NCBI GenBank assembly: GCA_003488965.1
Contig: DNJW01000301.1
Location: 4,250-9,761 of the forward strand
DNA from: Lachnospiraceae bacterium
Lineage (GTDB): Bacteria; Bacillota; Clostridia; Lachnospirales; Lachnospiraceae
Length of the DNA: 5,512 nucleotides
Direction of reading: 5' to 3'
The notes under the pieces were generated by a model, which was given only the letters and a program-made list of their open reading frames with translations, was not told the origin of the DNA and ran no database searches. The translations under genes were made by a program, and so were the position numbers. Below are positions 1 through 3,978 of the stretch, one piece after another; position 1 is the first letter of the stretch; each line of letters starts with the position of its first letter.

Positions 1-755
1 ATGATAAGCGCTGTTTCAAACAAAACGGCAGGCGTCACTGAATTTGCTTTACAGAAAGTATTTATTTTTTGTTCCAAAAACAAGGGCAAAGTTCTGGTAG
101 TTCTTCTCGCCTCAATAGAGGTCAATGAAGCGGAGCGCAATTTCATCAGGCTTTCCTGTGGACAGACATTATATTTTTCTTCCCAGTACTTTCTATCTTT
201 GATATAACGCTCCGAGGTCATGTAATCCGTTTCAGAGTGTATGTAATCAACATAATCTGCCTTTAGCAGGGAAATATTTTCTGCATTCTCTATATTCCCA
301 GCCAGTTTATGATATGCTTCATCCAGTTGTTTTGCCATAAGCCCAAATGTCCACGCATCTGATATCAAGTGACTTAATAATACCAGAATACCACTTCTGT
401 TTTCCACATAAAATACCACAAAACGATACAAAAACTGCCCTGTTAGTTCTAAAGGCTCCCTGGCAAATTTTTCTGCATAACTGTTAAATTCCACCATAGA
501 TGAAAAGAACATTACTGGAATATCCTCATTTATTGTATCTGCTACATACTGTTTGGGCACTTCTCCTTCGTAAAACCGCAATCGGATGCCGCTCTGGTTA
601 ATGATAAACTGTTTGATTGCCTGTTGCATAAACATACTGTTACGCTTTTCATTATAAAAAGTAGCCCCACACAAATTTGCAATGGCAGTATCGCTGTAAT
701 ATGTCTGTAAATTCCAGATATTTTGTTGTGGTGTTGTTAAATCATAATATTTCAT
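1..755 (-). CDS. Condensation (C) domain protein, NRPS-type, partial (3' end beyond the window)
   Basis: Translating the minus strand from the ATG at 755-753 gives 251 codons without a stop, open at the left edge. The protein starts straight into a nonribosomal peptide synthetase condensation domain: residues 6-15 read LTTPQQNIWN, the usual opening of such domains, followed by TAIANLCG. The active-site region is SHLISDAW at residues 128-135, which corresponds to the family motif HHxxxDG: the catalytic second His (H129) and the Asp (D133) are kept, but the first His is Ser and the Gly is Ala. C domains form the amide bond between carrier-bound acyl or aminoacyl groups in the cytoplasm. About 250 of the usual ~450 residues are visible, so I cannot tell a stand-alone C protein from the first domain of a large synthetase. 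A ribosome site (AAGGG) lies 4-5 nt before the ATG. The gene diverges from the Xre gene at 887 and shares its control region. Confidence 0.85.
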   Translation of the reverse strand, partial: MKYYDLTTPQQNIWNLQTYYSDTAIANLCGATFYNEKRNSMFMQQAIKQFIINQSGIRLRFYEGEVPKQYVADTINEDIPVMFFSSMVEFNSYAEKFAREPLELTGQFLYRFVVFYVENRSGILVLLSHLISDAWTFGLMAKQLDEAYHKLAGNIENAENISLLKADYVDYIHSETDYMTSERYIKDRKYWEEKYNVCPQESLMKLRSASLTSIEARRTTRTLPLFLEQKINTFCKANSVTPAVLFETALI

Positions 756-791
756 TTTGCCCTTCGTTTATATTTTCTCCAAATTTCTATT

Positions 792-811
792 TTGCAATCT
801 ATACATTGCAA
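792..811. promoter_or_regulatory. Palindromic operator O1
   Basis: A perfect inverted repeat TTGCAAT-N6-ATTGCAA with 7-bp arms (792-798 and 805-811). It covers the -35 box of the Xre promoter and borders the -10 box of the condensation-domain promoter. Size and symmetry suit a dimeric Xre-type repressor. That the Xre protein at 887 binds here is inferred from position and from the matching second site at 845-862. Confidence 0.6.
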
Positions 812-820
812 TTATATACT
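792..820 (+). promoter_or_regulatory. Promoter of the Xre regulator gene
   Basis: On the plus strand, -35 TTGCAA (792-797), a 17-bp spacer and -10 TATACT (815-820) form a good sigma-A type promoter, with a start near 827 and a leader of about 60 nt. The -35 box lies inside the left arm of the palindrome at 792-811, so a protein on that palindrome would block it. This would fit autorepression by the Xre product. Confidence 0.55.
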
Positions 821-839
821 TCGAACGCATTAAAATCAA
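811..839 (-). promoter_or_regulatory. Promoter of the condensation-domain gene
   Basis: On the minus strand, a -35 box TTGATT (839-834) is followed after exactly 17 bp by a perfect -10 box TATAAT (816-811). Transcription would start near 804 and give a leader of about 49 nt. The -10 box overlaps the -10 box of the opposing plus-strand promoter and abuts the right arm of the palindrome at 805-811, so both promoters are unlikely to be occupied at once. Confidence 0.65.
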
Positions 840-844
840 TAAAA

Positions 845-862
845 TGCAATTTATTTATTGCA
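845..862. promoter_or_regulatory. Palindromic operator O2
   Basis: A second inverted repeat of the same design, TGCAAT-N6-ATTGCA (arms 845-850 and 857-862). It shares the 6-bp arm core and the 6-bp spacer of O1. It sits just upstream of the -35 box of the condensation-domain promoter and inside the transcribed leader of the Xre gene. Its centre is 52 bp from the centre of O1, close to five helical turns, so both sites face the same side of the DNA. Confidence 0.55.
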
Positions 863-886
863 AATCATTTTATTGGAGTTTACTTT

Positions 887-1150
887 ATGGTTCAAAAAAT
901 AAAACAGGATATTTCACTTGGCAGCAATATCCGGAAGTTGCGAAAACAATCTCATCTTACACAAGAACAAGTTGTTGCCCGTTTACAGCTACAAGGCATT
1001 GAAATTTCCCGCAGTAGTTATTCACAAATTGAATGTGGCACTTACAGTATCCGTGTATCAGAGTTTCTTGCACTTGCCGAACTTTTTCATGTTGACTTTA
1101 ATGCTTTTTTTGAAAATCTGCAAAATGAAGATACCCAACAAAAGGATTAG
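887..1150 (+). CDS. Small Xre/Cro-C1 family helix-turn-helix regulator (87 aa)
   Basis: A one-domain DNA-binding protein. Residues about 14-70 form the five-helix Xre fold: IRKLRKQSHLTQEQVVARL (helices 1-2), the recognition helix around SRSSYSQIE (41-49), then EFLALAELFHVDFNAFF. No second sensory or catalytic domain is present, so it probably acts as a simple dimeric repressor. I chose the ATG at 887 because a ribosome site TTGGAG ends 8 nt before it and the Xre fold starts soon after. The open frame extends to 677, but that part lies in the control region and antisense to the condensation-domain gene and does not look like protein. The gene is divergent from the condensation-domain gene, with two palindromes in the shared spacer. 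The likely role is control of itself and of that gene (inference). Confidence 0.85.
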   Translation: MVQKIKQDISLGSNIRKLRKQSHLTQEQVVARLQLQGIEISRSSYSQIECGTYSIRVSEFLALAELFHVDFNAFFENLQNEDTQQKD

Positions 1151-1186
1151 TACATCACTATATTTTTCCTATTATCTTTCTTCTTA

Positions 1187-1405
1187 CCATTTCATAGCAT
1201 CCGCCAACTTTGTCAGCAACGGAAAATCATGCAGAAAAAACTCTCCATTATGGCACAGTTAGCTGGATATGATTTCATCACAGAAACCGCAATTATCAAA
1301 CTCGAAGCAAGCACTCGTTTTATTCCCGATTATGAGGTCAGTATTTTTGCCCAATTACTTGGAACTACTCCTGAATATTTATTACAATGTGATGAAAAAG
1401 AATAA
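1187..1405 (+). pseudogene. Remnant of a second Xre-family regulator, N-terminus lost
   Basis: Directly after the first Xre gene and in the same reading frame, the translation from about 1196 reads SIRQLCQQRKIMQKKLS, then AGYDFITETAIIKLEAS and DYEVSIFAQLLGTTPEYLL, ending with TAA at 1403-1405. This aligns with an Xre domain from helix 1 to helix 5, with one extra residue in the turn. There is no start codon or ribosome site ahead of the helix-1 region, and the upstream codons (1151-1190) encode a run of F and L unlike the family. The first possible start, ATG at 1229, has only a weak GGAAAA ahead of it and would give 58 residues lacking helix 1. I read this as a decayed neighbour or tandem relative of the Xre gene; a short translated product cannot be excluded. 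Confidence 0.65.
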
Positions 1406-1432
1406 CTTCCCACACGGTTAGCGTGGGAAGTT
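1404..1432. terminator. Hairpin between convergent units, probable bidirectional terminator
   Basis: A perfect 10-bp stem (AACTTCCCAC at 1404-1413 pairing with GTGGGAAGTT at 1423-1432) closes a 9-nt loop. It begins within the stop codon of the Xre remnant and ends 8 bp before the stop codon of the minus-strand operon. The U-tracts are poor: TTTGAG on the plus strand and ATTCTTTTTC on the minus strand. It therefore looks better suited to ending the minus-strand operon than the plus-strand unit. Confidence 0.6.
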
Positions 1433-1440
1433 TGAGTACT

Positions 1441-1674
1441 TTAACCTTTTCGGGAAAATGCTCTAGCTAATTGATTTATTTGCAAACGCGCTTTGTCTGT
1501 TTTATAATAATCATAAAAATAATTACACACATCATTTGCTCCAACATAAATATTTAGCTTTGTACAATAACGCGTATCTTCATCTATTTTCTTTTTATGT
1601 GCGCAATGACAGCATTCATTATCAAAATAGTCCTCTCTTTTCACATATCCCGCATCGTTTAGTCTTTTTTCCAC
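1441..1674 (-). CDS. Small four-cysteine protein, last gene of the JAB operon (77 aa)
   Basis: No named family recognised. The start is GTG at 1674-1672, chosen because a clear GAGG site lies 8 nt upstream and there is no ATG nearby. The cysteines follow C21-x2-C24-x12-C37-x12-C50, with an extra C22, and C50 is followed by NYF. This repeats in looser form the C-x2-C-x15-C-x15-C layout of the two upstream proteins and suggests a small metal-binding (zinc-ribbon-like or Fe-S) module; metal binding is inferred. The N-terminus is charged, and the C-terminal 20 residues look helical and basic (KARLQINQLARAFSRKG). There is no signal peptide or membrane segment. The gene starts 35 bp after the stop of the 61-aa gene and ends next to the hairpin at 1404-1432, so it closes the operon. 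Confidence 0.7.
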   Translation of the reverse strand: MEKRLNDAGYVKREDYFDNECCHCAHKKKIDEDTRYCTKLNIYVGANDVCNYFYDYYKTDKARLQINQLARAFSRKG

Positions 1675-1709
1675 TGTTATTACCTCTTTTTTCCTTTACA
1701 AGCTATCAA

Positions 1710-1895
1710 TCATTTTCTTTCATAGTGAAAACAGCCATTTCTGTCATCCGGATTGTTATAGCCCCCATATCCGCCTTCGCATTTCACCCGTCCATAATCA
1801 TCCCTATCCCGAAAATTTGCATAAATACAATCCGAACAATTTCCTTCAAAATGTCCTTTTGGAATAATAATTTTCGCTTCTCCCTGCCTTTTCAT
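1710..1895 (-). CDS. Small Cys4 protein, soluble paralogue (61 aa)
   Basis: No named function recognised. Cysteines at 20, 23, 39 and 55 give C-x2-C-x15-C-x15-C. Without a single gap, the protein aligns over about 58 residues with the 88-aa product at 2028-2294. Shared blocks are IIIP at 9-12, GHFEG at 14-18, GR at 35-36, GGY at 44-46, and the same four cysteines. The two genes are therefore a duplication. Here the protein stops soon after the last Cys (CFHYERK), so it is cytoplasmic and lacks the membrane segment of its relative. A site AGAGAGG lies upstream of the ATG at 1895. The 132-bp gap from the preceding gene is the largest inside the operon and could hold a separate promoter, but I see no convincing one. 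Confidence 0.75.
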   Translation of the reverse strand: MKRQGEAKIIIPKGHFEGNCSDCIYANFRDRDDYGRVKCEGGYGGYNNPDDRNGCFHYERK

Positions 1896-1924
1896 ATGTA
1901 ATCCTCTCTTTCTTTTTTTTCAGC

Positions 1925-1936
1925 TATGCCGGCATA
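1925..1936. repeat. 12-bp perfect palindrome upstream of the 61-aa gene
   Basis: TATGCCGGCATA reads the same on both strands. It lies 30 bp before the start of the 61-aa gene, in the 132-bp gap of the operon. With no loop it is not a hairpin terminator; a protein-binding site or chance are the options. Confidence 0.35.
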
Positions 1937-2027
1937 ATTTTGAATTAAAACTCCAGAACCTAACAGCATCACAAAATCTGCGATTGAAAGTACATTATTT
2001 TATTATTAATTCTTACTTTATTTAAAA

Positions 2028-2294
2028 CTAGTGTATGAATGCTTCAAGAATTATCACTAACACCGTTATCAGAATGTAGGACATCACTGCGATTTTTATC
2101 CATTGTCTTACTCTCGGTGTATAATATCGACATTCATTTTTCTCATAAGGAAACTTATATCCACCAGGTTCCCCTTTACAAAGTATTCTTCCCTCGGTAT
2201 CTTTATTGTTCCTTTTTCCAAAAAAACAGCCATCGCAGTAACCCTCAAAATGCCCCTCAGGAATGATAATTCTCACATCTTCTTTCTTTTGCAT
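2028..2294 (-). CDS. Small Cys4 protein with C-terminal membrane anchor (88 aa)
   Basis: The first 58 residues are a paralogue of the 61-aa protein, with cysteines at exactly the same positions (20, 23, 39, 55) and the shared blocks IIIP, GHFEG, GR and GGY. After residue 58 it continues with a basic linker (PRVRQW) and a hydrophobic stretch at about 66-86 (IKIAVMSYILITVLVIILEA). This is a single C-terminal membrane segment, giving a tail-anchor-like topology with the Cys4 module probably in the cytoplasm. The ATG lies 15 nt after the stop of the JAB gene, and the ribosome site GGAGAGGGG begins at that stop, so the two are cotranscribed and probably translationally coupled. The function is unknown; a membrane-tethered partner, substrate or regulator of the JAB hydrolase is possible (inference). 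Confidence 0.75.
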   Translation of the reverse strand: MQKKEDVRIIIPEGHFEGYCDGCFFGKRNNKDTEGRILCKGEPGGYKFPYEKNECRYYTPRVRQWIKIAVMSYILITVLVIILEAFIH

Positions 2295-2309
2295 ATAAAC
2301 ACCCCTCTC

Positions 2310-2738
2310 CTAAAAAAATACTTTAACATCATCTGCATTTATTACTATTTCATCCCCAAAACTCCGATAAGCCACATAAGAAAAAATTTGTTTGTCCGGC
2401 TGTACAACAATCGGAAAATACAATTTTCCAATGGAGTTTGGCATAGCTTTCATTATTTTTTCAATGTATTTTTTATCACCATCAGATAAAAATTTTGAAC
2501 CTCCAAAATGCACATGTACAATTCCCATAAAATCATAGCCTTTATCTAGCCATGCCGCTATCACCTCATTAAGGAAATTAACATTCGGACAATAGGAACA
2601 TCCTTTTGCAAAATAGCCTGCATCATATTCCCAAAGGATAATCTGTCCTTCTTTTCCCCCTATAATCCCTCCTGCTTCTGGCGGAACTAAAGGCATCTGA
2701 TTTAAAACTATATTTAAAGTTTCATTATGTATCTTCAT
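2310..2738 (-). CDS. JAB/MPN (JAMM) domain metallopeptidase, prokaryotic type (142 aa)
   Basis: The protein is essentially one JAB1/MPN domain. The full JAMM zinc signature is visible: Glu21 in PPEAGGIIGG, then H75-V-H77 followed by seven residues, S85, two residues and D88 (HVHFGGSKFLSDGD). All expected zinc and catalytic residues are present, so the enzyme should be active. Members of this superfamily hydrolyse isopeptide or peptide bonds, in bacteria often those of ubiquitin-like or sulfur-carrier proteins; the substrate here is unknown. An unusual insert carries C47-x2-C50 (GCSYCPN) between the Glu and the HxH strands. The ATG at 2738 has a GAGGAG site 5 nt upstream. It is the first gene of a minus-strand operon with three Cys4 miniproteins. 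No E1, E2 or ubiquitin-like gene is visible, so a classical conjugation operon is not supported in this window. Confidence 0.85.
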   Translation of the reverse strand: MKIHNETLNIVLNQMPLVPPEAGGIIGGKEGQIILWEYDAGYFAKGCSYCPNVNFLNEVIAAWLDKGYDFMGIVHVHFGGSKFLSDGDKKYIEKIMKAMPNSIGKLYFPIVVQPDKQIFSYVAYRSFGDEIVINADDVKVFF

Positions 2739-2759
2739 TCTGGCTCCTCACATTTTCTC

Positions 2760-2768
2760 ACTATACCA
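2760..2768 (-). promoter_or_regulatory. Extended -10 promoter of the JAB operon
   Basis: On the minus strand, TGG-TATAGT (2768-2760) is an extended -10 element (TGn plus a 5/6 match to TATAAT). Only a poor -35 match (TTACCG, spacer 16) lies ahead. Transcription would start near 2753 and leave a short leader of about 15 nt before the ATG at 2738. No stronger candidate was found in the 167-bp spacer. Confidence 0.4.
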
Positions 2769-2791
2769 AATGTCTTCATGACGGTAATATG

Positions 2792-2827
2792 AATAATAAT
2801 GTACGCTTTTTTATCCATATTATTATT
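2792..2827. repeat. AT-rich dyad upstream of the JAB promoter
   Basis: AATAATAAT (2792-2800) and ATTATTATT (2819-2827) form a 9-bp inverted repeat with an 18-nt gap, 24 bp upstream of the extended -10 element. Its AT-only content makes a chance origin likely; an operator is possible. Confidence 0.3.
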
Positions 2828-2905
2828 GCCAAAATATGTCACCCATGATATACTAAAGATTAGAAATTTATACTGATTTTAATGCGGATAGCAAGGTGTA
2901 CTTCT

Positions 2906-3499
2906 TTATCCATCAGTATTCTCATTAACCCAAAGCAGAAAAGTCCGATGCGTAATTCCAAGCTGTTTAGCTGCCCTTCTGGCAGAGATTTCTCCCCTCC
3001 GCCACTGTTCCTTTAATATTTTGTATTCCAGTGGACGTTCCATTGGTTTGCGTCCAAATTTTACCCCCTGCTGTCTCGCGGCCGCAATTCCTTCTGCCTG
3101 ACGCTGATGTATGAACTCCCTTTCCGTCTGGGCTACATAAGAGAGAAGCTGTAAAACAATATCGGCAATCAGTGTCCCCGTCAGATCCTTATTCCGACGG
3201 GTATCCAAAAGCGGCATATCTATAACAACAATAGCTGCTCGTTTTTCTTTCGTAATAATCCTCCACTGCTCCAGAATTTCCTCATAGTTTCTTCCCAGAC
3301 GGTCAATGCTCTTAATAACAAGAGTATCTCCACATTTCAGTTTTCGCATAAGCAATTGATACTGAGTCCGTTCGAAATCCTTTCCTGACTGCTTGTCTGC
3401 GTAAATTCTGTTATTACTAATCCCATATTCCTGCAACGCAATAAATTGCCTTCGCTCATTTTGTTCCTTTGTAGAAACACGCATATAGCCATATTCCAT
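2906..3499 (-). CDS. Serine recombinase, resolvase/invertase family (197 aa)
   Basis: A full-length small serine recombinase that cuts and rejoins DNA through a phosphoserine link. The catalytic block YMRVSTKEQ carries Ser9, with Arg7 beside it; other conserved residues are Arg44 (FERTQYQ) and D66-R67-x2-R70 (SIDRLGRNYEE). The long dimerisation/E-helix follows at about 119-140 (QTEREFIHQRQAEG). Next come the hinge GRKP at 149-152 and a C-terminal helix-turn-helix at about 171-191 (ISARRAAKQLGITHRTFLLWV). Length and order are normal, and nothing looks broken. The ATG at 3499 has a strong GGAGGT site 6 nt upstream. Small recombinases of this type resolve transposon cointegrates or invert segments. 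No intact transposase lies in the window, so this is either an orphan or a remnant of a larger mobile element. Confidence 0.92.
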   Translation of the reverse strand: MEYGYMRVSTKEQNERRQFIALQEYGISNNRIYADKQSGKDFERTQYQLLMRKLKCGDTLVIKSIDRLGRNYEEILEQWRIITKEKRAAIVVIDMPLLDTRRNKDLTGTLIADIVLQLLSYVAQTEREFIHQRQAEGIAAARQQGVKFGRKPMERPLEYKILKEQWRRGEISARRAAKQLGITHRTFLLWVNENTDG

Positions 3500-3530
3500 A
3501 TTGTGACCTCCAATCTACTATTTGGAATCT

Positions 3531-3536
3531 ATTGTA
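3531..3536 (-). promoter_or_regulatory. -10 element of the recombinase promoter
   Basis: TACAAT on the minus strand (3536-3531, 5/6 match to the consensus) lies 32 bp before the recombinase ATG. It predicts a start near 3524 and a 25-nt leader that includes the GGAGGT site. No good -35 box is found 16-18 bp upstream, so the promoter is weak or helped by a bound protein. Confidence 0.35.
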
Positions 3537-3796
3537 TGCTATTTTTGTTTTTACTGTAATTGCTTCTCTGTCCGAAATTTTAAGCAGCATAGCGACCAAA
3601 AAACGAGCGATATGATAGGCTTATTTGCAGGAAAATCCCGGTATGCAAACTGCGGTTACACAATACGCTCATCCCAAACCTAGGGCAAGTGACTTTTGTA
3701 CGATGGAGATGAAACTCAAAAATCGTGGAAGCCTCTGCTGAACACAATTTTCGTAGAACATAAGGATGGCTTGCGAAGCATGACATCCGTTGTTTA

Positions 3797-3836
3797 GGGG
3801 TCTCGTCGGAATGTCCCGTACAATGGAACGCGCACA
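3797..3836 (+). repeat. Possible Tn3-family-like terminal sequence
   Basis: The stretch opens with GGGGTCTCGTCGG and carries AACGC about 31-35 bases in. Tn3-family ends are ~38 bp, begin GGGGT and end with ACGnTAAG; here the ACG is one base off and TAAG is missing. No mate copy is present in the window. A serine recombinase lies nearby, as in Tn3-type elements, but the link is weak. Confidence 0.25.
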
Positions 3837-3880
3837 AATTTTTTGTACAATCTGCCAGACGGTGTTGTCGGACAGACCTT

Positions 3881-3909
3881 TTGACACCTGAATCCTATAA
3901 AGGAATAAA
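3881..3909 (+). promoter_or_regulatory. Promoter of the ATPase gene
   Basis: A perfect -35 box TTGACA (3881-3886), a 17-bp spacer and -10 AATAAA (3904-3909, 4/6 match) precede the ATPase start by about 70 bp. The predicted start is near 3916. The leader contains an inverted repeat TTCGGAA/TTCCGAA (3931-3937 and 3958-3964) just upstream of the AGGAG site. Confidence 0.5.
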
Positions 3910-3930
3910 AAGCTTCCCATGAAATCTTAT

Positions 3931-3964
3931 TTCGGAAAAATGCAACATCTGATGATATTCCGAA
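3931..3964 (+). repeat. Inverted repeat in the ATPase leader
   Basis: Seven-base arms TTCGGAA (3931-3937) and TTCCGAA (3958-3964) surround a 20-nt AT-rich loop. The dyad lies in the predicted leader, 3 bp before the AGGAG site at 3968-3972. It could be an mRNA hairpin or a regulator site; with 7-bp arms a chance origin is possible. Confidence 0.35.
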
Positions 3965-3978
3965 GTTAGGAGAAAAGG

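Larger units (their letters stand above)
3500..3978. other. 479-bp region without a recognisable gene
   Basis: This stretch separates the recombinase from the truncated ATPase. Short open frames exist on the minus strand (3580-3837, 3669-3920, 3794-3988), but they overlap each other in different frames, lack ribosome sites and match nothing I recognise. The interval holds the recombinase promoter (3531-3536), the ATPase promoter (3881-3909) and several dyads. Those are 3509-3526; 3764-3788; a 9-bp pair at 3567-3575 and 3868-3876; and 3931-3964. It also holds a GGGGTC sequence at 3797 reminiscent of a Tn3-family end. A recombination (res) site for the adjacent recombinase may also lie here but cannot be defined by eye. 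I read it as decayed mobile-element DNA. Confidence 0.5.

Noticed and set aside
1..207. Plus-strand open frame at the left edge
   Set aside because: It is antisense to the condensation-domain coding sequence, which has clear family motifs on the minus strand.
677..886. N-terminal extension of the Xre gene (open frame back to 677)
   Set aside because: The extension is antisense to the start of the condensation-domain gene and crosses the promoter region. The strong ribosome site sits just before 887, and the Xre fold begins there.
1536..1901. Plus-strand 121-residue hydrophobic frame (and similar ones at 2039-2489)
   Set aside because: Antisense to the Cys4 genes and the JAB gene; no ribosome site; composition explained by reading AT-rich coding DNA backwards.
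3800..3836. Group II intron 5' end (GTGCG on the minus strand)
   Set aside because: Only the five-base start matches; there is no domain V or reverse transcriptase and too little room before the recombinase gene.
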